Assembly (NCBI GenBank): GCA_027306715.1
Contig: DAHUZG010000076.1
Span: 1 to 5,385, forward strand
DNA from: Acidimicrobiaceae bacterium
GTDB taxonomy: Bacteria > Actinomycetota > Acidimicrobiia > Acidimicrobiales > Bog-793
Reading direction: 5' to 3'
DNA: 5,385 bases
Under the pieces are notes generated by a model. The model searched no databases. It was given only the letters and a program-made list of their open reading frames with translations, and was not told the origin of the DNA. Both the position numbers and the translations under genes were made by a program. Positions 1 through 5,385 of this stretch are shown in pieces; position 1 is the first letter of the stretch, and the number at the start of each line of letters is the position of its first letter.

Positions 1-65
1 CGGGCCGGCGCGGCGCGGGCCGGGCCGGCGCGGGGTCAGGCCGGCGCGGGTGCGGCCGGCGCCGG
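1..65. repeat. GC-rich short direct repeats around the livF 3' end
   Basis: CGGGCCGGCGCGG is found exactly at 1-13 and 21-33. GGCCGGCGCGGG is found at 23-34 and 39-50, and a close relative, GGCCGGCGCCGG, at 54-65. The tract spans the livF stop codon (36-38) and encodes its Pro-Ala tail. It continues to the window edge, so its full extent and any terminator beyond it are not visible. Confidence 0.6.
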
Positions 66-911
66 TGCCGGCTGGGCAGCGAGGAACAGGGCGCCGAGGT
101 CCGCGTGGCTTCGCAGCGCTTCCGCGCTGGCATCGAGGCGCACCGTGCCCTCGGTGAGGACGTACCCCCAGTGGGCCACCTCGAGGCCGAGGCTCACCCT
201 CTGCTCGATGGCGAGCACGGCGTGCCCCGAAGCAGCGAGCGCACCCGCCACCTCGTGCAGCACCCGAGCCGCGATGAGCGGGGCGAGGTTCGACGTCGGC
301 TCGTCGAGGATCAGCGCCTTCGGCTGGGGCACGAGGGCCCGGGCGATGCCGAGCGTCTTCCGCTCGCCGCCACTCAGGGTCCGAGCCTGCCGGCGACGCA
401 TCACCTGGAGCGTCGGGAAGAGGTCGAAGATCTCGTCGATGCGGGCCTTGAGCGCCCGCGCCGGCACCCGGTAACCGCCCATCTCGAGGTTCTCGGTCAC
501 CGTCATCGTCGCGAAGACGTCGTTGACCTGCGGCACGTAACCGATCCCCCGCGCCGACCGGACCTCTTCGGCCAGGCGCGAGATCTCCTCGCCGCCCAGG
601 GTGACCGACCCTTCGAAGCAGGGCAGCTGGCCCGTCAAGGCCTTGGCCAGGGTGCTCTTTCCTGCTCCGTTCGGGCCGATCACGAGCACGATCTCGCCGA
701 GCGCGACCTGCAGCGAGACGCCCCTCACGACCGGCACCTTCCGGTAGCCGGAGACGAGCTCGTGACAGGCGAGGTAGGCGGGCGGCCGGGCGGGCGGCGG
801 CGCGGGCGGCGGCGCGACGGTCGAGGACGCAGCCGGCAACGGTGACCCGGGCGCGGCGCCAGCTGGCGACCCGGGCTCCGGCTGGCCGGGCGGCTCAGCC
901 GATGTAGGCAT
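36..911 (-). CDS. livF: Branched-chain amino acid ABC transporter ATP-binding protein LivF
   Basis: This is the second ATPase subunit, 291 residues against the usual 230-240. The ATPase core spans about 46-275: GYRKVPVVRGVSL (55-67), Walker A GPNGAGKST (79-87), Q-loop Gln128 in YVPQ, signature LSGGE (179-183), Walker B KALILDEPT (198-206) with Glu204, and the LivF-type LAP after it (209-211). The switch position is Gln236 in LAIEQ rather than His; Gln there (VEQN) is usual for LivF, so this is not damage. The excess length is a 45-residue Pro/Ala/Gly-rich N-terminal stretch and a short Pro-Ala repeat at the C-terminus. The ATG start has only a partial ribosome site (AGGCGG, 6 nt spacer) inside the end of livG. 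The only other start before the core is a TTG at residue 25, so much of the extension is probably translated. It is the last gene of the operon seen here. Confidence 0.93.
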   Translation of the reverse strand: MPTSAEPPGQPEPGSPAGAAPGSPLPAASSTVAPPPAPPPARPPAYLACHELVSGYRKVPVVRGVSLQVALGEIVLVIGPNGAGKSTLAKALTGQLPCFEGSVTLGGEEISRLAEEVRSARGIGYVPQVNDVFATMTVTENLEMGGYRVPARALKARIDEIFDLFPTLQVMRRRQARTLSGGERKTLGIARALVPQPKALILDEPTSNLAPLIAARVLHEVAGALAASGHAVLAIEQRVSLGLEVAHWGYVLTEGTVRLDASAEALRSHADLGALFLAAQPAPAPAAPAPA

Positions 912-1740
912 CGCGCACCGCCTGGTTCGCCACCACGTCCTCGTAGCTGCCCTCGGCGATGACCTTGCCGAGGGCCATCACCACCACCCTGTCCGACAGC
1001 TCGCGCACGACGTCGAGGGCGTGCTCGACGATGATCAGCCCGATGCCGCCTCGCGCCACCGAGCGCAGGTCCGAGATGAGCCGCGCCACGAGGTGCGGCG
1101 CCACGCCGACCATCGGCTCGTCGAGCAGGAGGACCGACGGGTCCTGCATCAGACAGCGCATCACCTCGACGAGGCGTCGCTGGCCGCCGGAGAGCTCGCG
1201 GCCGTAGAGGTTGGCCACGTGGCCCATGTCGAAGCGCTCGAGGACGTCCCAGGTGCGGCGGCGGGTCGCCGCCTCGGCGGCACGGTTGCCCCGCCAGTCG
1301 AAGACGACCTCGGCGAGCGAGGCGCCCGGCGCCCCGCGCCCGGCGACCGTCAGGTTCTCATAGACCGTCAGCCCCTCGAACTCGCTCGTCGTCTGGAACG
1401 TGCGCGCCAGGCCGAGGCGTGCCCGGTTCGCCGGCGACGAGCCGGTGACATCCCGGCCGCCGAGGAAGATCTTGCCGCCGCGGGTATGGAGCTGGCCGCC
1501 GAGGGCGGCGAGGAGCGAGGACTTGCCGGCGCCGTTGGGGCCGATCAGGCCGAGGATCTCGCCGCGCGACAGGTGCAGCGACACGCCCTGCACTGCGTGG
1601 ATGCCTCCGTAGCGGACGACGACGTCCTCGGCCCGCAGCACCGTCTCGGCACCGGTTCCCGCCGGCTCCCCGGGCGCTTGGTGTCCTTCGGGAACGAGCA
1701 ACCCCGGAGCGCTCGAGGCGGCTCCGTCCACCGCGCTCAC
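895..1740 (-). CDS. livG: Branched-chain amino acid ABC transporter ATP-binding protein LivG
   Basis: This is a cytoplasmic ATPase subunit that drives import by dimerising with LivF, 281 residues. Motifs in order: A-loop tyrosine region VVVRYGG (40-46), Walker A GPNGAGKSS (67-75), Q-loop Gln116 in ARTFQ, signature LSGGQ (183-187), Walker B SVLLLDEPM (202-210) with catalytic Glu208, and switch His240 in IIVEH. All key residues are present. The ending AEGSYEDVVANQAVRDAYIG is the usual LivG C-terminus. About 34 Gly/Ala/Pro-rich residues precede the domain, longer than normal. The GTG start overlaps the livM stop by 4 bp; an internal GTG at 1641 (residue 34) would give a more typical 248 residues but has a poorer ribosome site, so the first start is kept with some doubt. 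The 3' end overlaps livF by 17 bp. Confidence 0.94.
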   Translation of the reverse strand: MSAVDGAASSAPGLLVPEGHQAPGEPAGTGAETVLRAEDVVVRYGGIHAVQGVSLHLSRGEILGLIGPNGAGKSSLLAALGGQLHTRGGKIFLGGRDVTGSSPANRARLGLARTFQTTSEFEGLTVYENLTVAGRGAPGASLAEVVFDWRGNRAAEAATRRRTWDVLERFDMGHVANLYGRELSGGQRRLVEVMRCLMQDPSVLLLDEPMVGVAPHLVARLISDLRSVARGGIGLIIVEHALDVVRELSDRVVVMALGKVIAEGSYEDVVANQAVRDAYIG

Positions 1741-2873
1741 CTGCCCGTCCCGGCGTCGCCGCCGTGGTCGAGCGCCACGCGCCGTGCGACCTGGACGCCT
1801 ACCGGGCCCCGCCCGGGCTGCGCCTGCGGCTCGATCTCGGGGCGGAGGTCCCCGCGCCCGTGGGTGACGAGCCGCTTCAGCGTCCCGAGAGGGCCGCCGG
1901 TCGCCGTCCCGCCGTCACGGTCGGGGGCGATGTAGCGCGGCTCGGGGAGGATGCCGCGGGGGCGGACGTAGAGGAAGATCATCCAGAGCAGCCCGATCAA
2001 GATCCACTGGAAGGCGTCGACGAGACCGGGATAGCCGAAGGCCGGCAGGAAGGTCGGCAGCTCGAGCACGAGGATCGGCACGATCAAGGTGCCGATGATC
2101 GCCCCCCGGTTGTTGCCGACGCCGCCGACGAGCAGCGCCGTGAAGACGACGAAGGTCTCCGGATAGCCCCAGGCGCCGGGCGACCAGGCGGAGATGAACT
2201 CGACGAGCAGGCCGCCGGAGAGCCCGGCGATGGCCCCGCCGATGATGAACACCTCGATGCGCAACAGCGTGCCCTTGATGCCGAGCGCCGCCGCCGCGTC
2301 CTCCTGGTCCCGCATCGCACGGAGCGAGCGCCCCCACGACGACCGGCACAGCCACTCGACGAGGAAGTAGACGACGACGCAGATCGCCAGCACGAAGACG
2401 GCGAACAACCACTGCCAGGCGTTGAGCGACAGCCCGAGCGAGGAGAAGAGGGGGCGCGGGACCCCGCTCAGGCCGTTGGCTCCGTTGAACAGATGAATGT
2501 CGGCCGAGACCACCTGGAGAAGGATCAGCGAGACGATCAGCATCACCGCCGCCTGGTAGTCGCGCCTCAGCCGGCGCAGCGCGAACGGGCCGATCACGGC
2601 CGACAGCACGGCTCCCGCCAGGGTCGCCAGCACGAGCGGGAGCGGGAAAGGGAGATTGGCGCCGAAGATGTAGGTCTGGAAGGCGCCGGGCGCGGTGTCC
2701 GGGCCCATGACCGTGGCGGCAGCGATGTAGGCGCCCGCCGCCTGGAAGACGATGAAGGCGAAGTTGATCACCCCGGCGTAGCCGTACTGCAAGTTGAGCG
2801 ACCAGGCCGAGAGGAGGTCCACGCCGAAGTAGACGACGAGGGTCGCGAAGTAGTAGCTGAACGCCGATCCCAC
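1737..2873 (-). CDS. livM: Branched-chain amino acid ABC transporter permease LivM
   Basis: This is the second channel subunit, 378 residues, pairing with LivH. Membrane segments lie at about 5-25, 35-57, 75-98, 105-124, 150-174, 206-228, 238-270 (one or two) and 286-303. Family marks are LQYGYAGVINFAF (28-40), NGANGLSGVP (130-139), the coupling loop GRSLRAMRDQEDAAAALGI (181-199), VGGVGNNRGAIIG (249-261) and VRPRGILP (303-310), which usually falls close to the end of the protein. Here about 68 more hydrophilic Gly/Pro/Arg-rich residues follow as a cytoplasmic tail with no recognised domain. The segment that in most LivM reads GYAG followed by a SLGH-like motif is GYAGVINFAF here. The start is GTG, with GGGAGG 5 nt upstream. 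The stop overlaps the livG start as GTGA, implying coupled translation. Confidence 0.95.
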   Translation of the reverse strand: MGSAFSYYFATLVVYFGVDLLSAWSLNLQYGYAGVINFAFIVFQAAGAYIAAATVMGPDTAPGAFQTYIFGANLPFPLPLVLATLAGAVLSAVIGPFALRRLRRDYQAAVMLIVSLILLQVVSADIHLFNGANGLSGVPRPLFSSLGLSLNAWQWLFAVFVLAICVVVYFLVEWLCRSSWGRSLRAMRDQEDAAAALGIKGTLLRIEVFIIGGAIAGLSGGLLVEFISAWSPGAWGYPETFVVFTALLVGGVGNNRGAIIGTLIVPILVLELPTFLPAFGYPGLVDAFQWILIGLLWMIFLYVRPRGILPEPRYIAPDRDGGTATGGPLGTLKRLVTHGRGDLRPEIEPQAQPGRGPVGVQVARRVALDHGGDAGTGR

Positions 2874-2878
2874 TCAGG

Positions 2879-2884
2879 CCTCCC
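2879..2884 (-). promoter_or_regulatory. Ribosome binding site of livM
   Basis: GGGAGG on the minus strand lies 5 nt before the GTG start of livM at 2873. It supports the GTG start and independent translation initiation at livM, unlike livG and livF, which overlap the gene before them. Confidence 0.7.
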
Positions 2885-2929
2885 AAGGCGCTGGCAGCAC
2901 GGCTCGGTCTCCCACGGCGTCCACCGTCA

Positions 2930-3817
2930 CTAGAGCGTCAGCTCGACCCGGCGTGCGGCGACGGTGCTGAGCCCCGACGGCTTGCTGAGCAGCACGACGA
3001 CGAGGATGCCGAAGGCCGCCACCGTGCTGTAGGCCGAGCCGCCGGCGGCGGCGACGAACGCCGTGACGAGCCCCATCGCCAAAGACGCCAGCGCCGCCCC
3101 GCGGGGCGAGCCGACGCCGCCGAGGATCGCCGCCGCCAGCACCGTCGGGAGGAAGTCGAGCCCGGTGGAGAACGTGACGCTCAGGGCGTTGATGACGTAG
3201 ACGACCCCGGCGGCGCCGCAGAGAAATCCGCTCAGCAGCCAGGTGGCGTTGACGATCCTGCCGGTCGGGATCCCGCACGAGCGGGCGAGGCTCGGGTCGA
3301 GGGCCATCGCCCGCAGTGCCTTGCCGAGGCGGGTGTGCCGGAGCAGTCCCTCGAGGCCGAGGAAGATGGCGATCCCGATCCCGATGACGATGATCTGGCT
3401 GACGGTGAGGATGATCGGGCCGATGTTCACCGAGGCGCCCTGGGGAAAGCTCACCGAGTAGAGCTGGGCCCGGGAGATGGCGTCGACGATGTACTCGATG
3501 ACAAGTGCCAGCCCGAGGGTCACCATGACCATCTCGAAAAGCCGCGTGCCCCGGCGGGCGTAGAGCTTGAAGACCGTGCGCCCGAGCAGAAGCGTCAGCA
3601 CGGCGCCGCCGAGGCCGCCGAAGAGCAGGCCCCACCAGGCGTTGACGCCCGCCTGCTCGATGAGGTAGCCGATGAAGGCCCCCACGGTCATGATGCTGCC
3701 GAAGCTCAGGTTCAAGACGTTGGTCAACCCGAACTGGATGGTGAACCCCATCGAGGCGACGGCGATGATCGAGGCCGTCACGAGGCCGAAGCCGAGTGTC
3801 TGGAGGAAGAGGTGCAT
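2930..3817 (-). CDS. livH: Branched-chain amino acid ABC transporter permease LivH
   Basis: This is one of the two inner-membrane channel subunits of the importer, 295 residues, a normal length for LivH. It is mostly hydrophobic, with about eight membrane segments (roughly residues 7-27, 33-55, 61-82, 97-115, 134-156, 189-211, 222-258 as one or two, 263-279). Family marks are FGLTNVLNLSFGSIMTVGAF (29-48), the cytoplasmic coupling loop TRLGKALRAMALDPSLARSC (162-181), which contacts an ATPase subunit, and AAAILGGVGSPRGAAL (228-243). The ATG start is the only start that keeps the first membrane segment whole. Its ribosome site is weak: only GAG at 5 nt, with GGAAGG 14 nt upstream. It ends in tandem stops, TAG then TGA. 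It follows the binding-protein gene after a hairpin-bearing gap, so it is probably expressed at a lower level than that gene. Family assignment is firm; substrate is not visible. Confidence 0.95.
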   Translation of the reverse strand: MHLFLQTLGFGLVTASIIAVASMGFTIQFGLTNVLNLSFGSIMTVGAFIGYLIEQAGVNAWWGLLFGGLGGAVLTLLLGRTVFKLYARRGTRLFEMVMVTLGLALVIEYIVDAISRAQLYSVSFPQGASVNIGPIILTVSQIIVIGIGIAIFLGLEGLLRHTRLGKALRAMALDPSLARSCGIPTGRIVNATWLLSGFLCGAAGVVYVINALSVTFSTGLDFLPTVLAAAILGGVGSPRGAALASLAMGLVTAFVAAAGGSAYSTVAAFGILVVVLLSKPSGLSTVAARRVELTL

Positions 3818-3865
3818 CCGGGCTCGTGGGACCTTCCGTCGTGACCTGTGCCGAACTTCTTTACT

Positions 3866-3881
3866 GCCGAGAGAGCTCGGC
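3866..3881. repeat. Short inverted repeat in the livH leader
   Basis: GCCGAG at 3866-3871 and CTCGGC at 3876-3881 are exact reverse complements with a 4-nt loop. On the minus-strand transcript it follows the large hairpin and precedes the A/T-richer stretch leading to livH. It could be a second RNA hairpin or an operator; six base pairs in such GC-rich DNA may also arise by chance. Confidence 0.4.
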
Positions 3882-3903
3882 CGCCGACGTCTCGAGGACC
3901 GCC

Positions 3904-3939
3904 CCGGCGCAGGCAGCCACCTGCGGCTGCCTGCGCCGG
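3904..3939. promoter_or_regulatory. Perfect 15-bp stem-loop between the binding-protein gene and livH
   Basis: The arms at 3904-3918 and 3925-3939 are exact reverse complements around a 6-nt loop (ACCTGC on the plus strand); 13 of 15 pairs are G-C. It begins 14 nt after the binding-protein stop codon. No run of T follows it on the minus strand, so it does not look like a full intrinsic terminator. By analogy with hairpins behind other binding-protein genes, it may stabilise the upstream mRNA or partly stop transcription, giving more binding protein than permease. The role is inferred. Confidence 0.7.
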
Positions 3940-3953
3940 AACAGGCCCGGCGC

Positions 3954-5270
3954 TCAGCCGAGCGCTTGGATCTGCTGCTCGGAGATGCTCCCCTTGATCG
4001 TGACCTGGTCCTTGGCGTTCAGCGTCTCGGCTGCCTCGTTGCCGAAGGCGTTGTGGAACTTGTCGAACACGATCGGGCCCGTCGGGGCGACGTACTGGAT
4101 CTGCTTGCCCTTGGCAAGGGCCGCCTTGCCGGCCGCGTAGGTGTAGACGACGGTCTTGCCCTTGCCGGGCTCGGTGACGGTGAACATGTACTTGTTCCAC
4201 ACCGCCGGGTTGATGCTGTGGGCCGCGTCCATCGCGAGCGCCTCGGAGATCACGCCGCCGTAGCCGGCGCCCGAGTAGGGGTTGCTCACCCAGCCGCTAG
4301 CCGGCGAGGGGACCTTGGCCTTCTCGGCCTGCAGCGCTGCGGCGTACGCCGTGACCGCCGGGTTGGTCGTCGGCACCCCCGTGGCGACCGCCGAGAAGTA
4401 CTTCTGGAAGGTCGCCCCGCTGACCGCGTTGCGCACGGTGGTGAGCCACGTCGGCACGACGACGGCCGAGGTGCCGATGACCGGCATCAAGCCCTTCAGC
4501 TGCTTCAGCTCGGCGAAGAAGGTCGCCGCCGTCGTCCCGTCCTCCTCGGTCATGATCACCTGCGGATGGGCCGAGATGACCCGCTCGACCTCGGAGCGGT
4601 AGCTCGGCTGGTCCGGGGTCAGCGCCACGTTGGCGACGAGCTTCATGTGGGCGGCCTTCACGCCGGCGACGACGCCGGGAAGGTCGCCCTGGGAGCCGCT
4701 GTCGGTGCCGAACACAGCAGCCACCCTCGTCAGGTGGTGCTCCTTGGCGTAGATCGCCATCGCCTCGCCGTTGGCCGCGTCGGGCGCGACGAGCCGCCAG
4801 GTGTACGGGTAGGTCATCCGGTCGAAGTTGGAGTTGCCGGCGGTGATGATCTCGGGGATCTTCGCCGCGTTGACGATCGGGACGACCGTCGGCGCCGAGG
4901 CTGTCCCCGGGCCGTAGACGCCCATCAGGTTGCTCGACGTCGCCAGCAGCTTGTCGACGATCGGGACAGCGTCGGCGGGGTCGCCGCGGGTGTCGTTGGT
5001 GCTGATCACGATCTGGTGCCCGAGCGCGCCGCCGGCGGCATTGATGTCGTGGACCGCCGGGTACACCGCCGCGTCCGACGCGCCGCCCTCGAAGGCGGCT
5101 GCCCCGGTGTAGGCGATGACGATCGCCTGGGTGAGCGGCGCCAGGCTGGCGTGCCGGGTCGTCGCCGACGCGCCGGTCGAGAGCGTCACCCCGGCGACGA
5201 TCGAGCCCACCGACCCGATGGCGACCAGTCCCGCCCCGACTTTCCTCGAGATATGACGATCTGTGCTCAC
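3954..5270 (-). CDS. livK: Branched-chain/hydrophobic amino acid-type ABC transporter substrate-binding protein (periplasmic binding fold type I)
   Basis: This is the extracytoplasmic ligand-binding component of a HAAT-type ABC importer. From the GTG at 5270 it is 438 residues, somewhat longer than the usual 370-420. The N-terminus has a basic stretch (RHISRK), a hydrophobic core near residues 12-30 and an ASA cleavage motif ending near residue 36, which is a Sec signal peptide. Family-like stretches follow: DINAAGGALGHQI (about 75-87), DTRGDPADAVPIVDKLL (about 93-109), GPGTASAPTVVPIVNAAKIP (about 120-139) and PTGPIVFDKFHNAFGN (about 396-411). The GTG start is preferred because AGGGGG lies 6 nt upstream; two in-frame ATGs at 5315 and 5300 sit inside a tandem repeat and lack such a site. 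The protein contains no cysteine, so it has no lipobox. It lies first in the operon, 136 bp ahead of livH. The symbol is assigned by operon position; the ligand is unproven, and an amide, urea or carboxylate binder is possible. Confidence 0.92.
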   Translation of the reverse strand: MSTDRHISRKVGAGLVAIGSVGSIVAGVTLSTGASATTRHASLAPLTQAIVIAYTGAAAFEGGASDAAVYPAVHDINAAGGALGHQIVISTNDTRGDPADAVPIVDKLLATSSNLMGVYGPGTASAPTVVPIVNAAKIPEIITAGNSNFDRMTYPYTWRLVAPDAANGEAMAIYAKEHHLTRVAAVFGTDSGSQGDLPGVVAGVKAAHMKLVANVALTPDQPSYRSEVERVISAHPQVIMTEEDGTTAATFFAELKQLKGLMPVIGTSAVVVPTWLTTVRNAVSGATFQKYFSAVATGVPTTNPAVTAYAAALQAEKAKVPSPASGWVSNPYSGAGYGGVISEALAMDAAHSINPAVWNKYMFTVTEPGKGKTVVYTYAAGKAALAKGKQIQYVAPTGPIVFDKFHNAFGNEAAETLNAKDQVTIKGSISEQQIQALG

Positions 5271-5276
5271 GAGCGT

Positions 5277-5282
5277 CCCCCT
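5277..5282 (-). promoter_or_regulatory. Ribosome binding site deciding the GTG start of the binding-protein gene
   Basis: AGGGGG on the minus strand stands 6 nt before the GTG at 5270-5268. It is the best Shine-Dalgarno match in the region. It favours this start over two upstream in-frame ATGs (5315, 5300), and the basic n-region of the signal peptide begins directly after it. Confidence 0.75.
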
Positions 5283-5294
5283 GTCGTTCGTCTC

Positions 5295-5324
5295 CAACAT
5301 TGCACCCCGCAACATTGCACCCCA
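5295..5324. repeat. Two-copy 15-bp tandem repeat ahead of the binding-protein start
   Basis: CAACATTGCACCCC occurs at 5295-5308 and 5310-5323 with a period of 15 bp. The core ACATTGC recurs a third time at 5329-5335. On the minus strand this reads GGGGTGCAATGTTG twice, 25-54 nt upstream of the chosen start codon. It is clearly A/T-richer than its surroundings. The placement suits an operator or a promoter-proximal control site for the operon, but no known regulator box is recognised. Confidence 0.6.
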
Positions 5325-5344
5325 CGAGACATTGCCGCACCTCT

Positions 5345-5363
5345 CCGACGGGTCTCACGTCGG
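5345..5363. repeat. Small inverted repeat in the operon leader
   Basis: CCGACG (5345-5350) and CGTCGG (5358-5363) are exact reverse complements separated by 7 nt. It lies about 75-93 nt upstream of the binding-protein start, where an operator would be plausible. It is short and GC-rich, so chance is a real alternative. Confidence 0.3.
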
Positions 5364-5385
5364 CGGCTGCGGTGCTGTCCCGAGG

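Noticed and set aside
674..676. Gln in place of His at the switch position of LivF as a possible defect
   Set aside because: LivF proteins commonly carry VEQN here, so Gln236 is normal for this subunit. The approximate position in the window is 206-204 by codon count; the coordinates given only mark livF.
1021..1935. A 304-codon open frame on the plus strand antisense to livG
   Set aside because: It has low-complexity Arg/Ala/Glu composition and crosses the livM-livG junction, while livG keeps all its ATPase motifs. It is an antisense shadow.
1764..2933. A 389-codon open frame on the plus strand antisense to livM, longer than livM itself
   Set aside because: Its product is rich in Asp, Glu, Arg, Gln and His with no fold or motif. 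It mirrors a permease with clear membrane segments and family motifs. Long antisense frames are expected in DNA this GC-rich.
2874..3635. A 253-codon minus-strand frame inside livH running into the livH-livM gap
   Set aside because: The product is Arg/Pro/His-rich with no membrane segments, and it is out of frame with the clear LivH.
3818..3953. An intrinsic terminator ending the binding-protein transcript
   Set aside because: The hairpin is strong but no U-run follows it, and livH-livM-livG-livF clearly continue the operon. It is reported as an attenuating or stabilising hairpin instead.
4297..5358. A 353-codon minus-strand frame overlapping the binding-protein gene
   Set aside because: It is an Arg/Gly-rich frameshifted reading of the same DNA. 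The competing frame has a signal peptide and family motifs.
5316..5385. A sigma-70-type promoter for the operon
   Set aside because: No pair of -35 and -10 boxes with proper spacing stands out. A promoter probably lies here or beyond the window edge but cannot be placed.
1..5385. tRNA, rRNA, CRISPR array, insertion sequence or phage genes
   Set aside because: Nothing of these kinds was seen. The window is almost fully used by five transporter genes.

Overview
The window is very GC-rich, and every credible gene lies on the minus strand. It holds one transporter operon, read from right to left: a substrate-binding protein, then LivH, LivM, LivG and LivF. This is the livKHMGF gene order of a hydrophobic/branched-chain amino acid (HAAT family) ABC importer. 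The high GC content, the GTG starts, the Pro/Ala-rich protein ends and the tightly overlapping genes suggest a high-GC actinobacterium-like genome. I cannot place it more finely from sequence alone, and a high-GC proteobacterium is not excluded.

Layout in transcription order. Positions 5385-5271 are an upstream leader with a 15-bp tandem repeat and a small inverted repeat. Positions 5270-3954 encode the exported binding protein, with a GTG start preceded by a strong Shine-Dalgarno sequence. Positions 3953-3818 are a 136-bp gap holding a perfect 15-bp hairpin and a smaller hairpin. Positions 3817-2930 are livH. A 56-bp gap with a clear ribosome binding site leads to livM (2873-1737). livM overlaps livG (1740-895) through GTGA, and livG overlaps livF (911-36) by 17 bp. 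Positions 35-1 are a GC-rich repeat tract cut by the window edge. There is no gene-free stretch longer than 300 bases.

How the parts work together: the binding protein captures the ligand outside the cell and delivers it to the LivH/LivM membrane channel. LivG and LivF are the two ATPase subunits that power import. All five parts are present and both ATPases keep their nucleotide-binding motifs, so the system looks intact. The ligand is not proven. Branched-chain amino acids are the family default, but related systems carry other amino acids, amides, urea or small carboxylates.

I found no sign of a wholly new system. The points worth a second look are the intercistronic hairpin, the tandem repeat ahead of the binding-protein start, the cysteine-free binding protein (so not a lipoprotein), and the low-complexity extensions on LivF, LivG and LivM.
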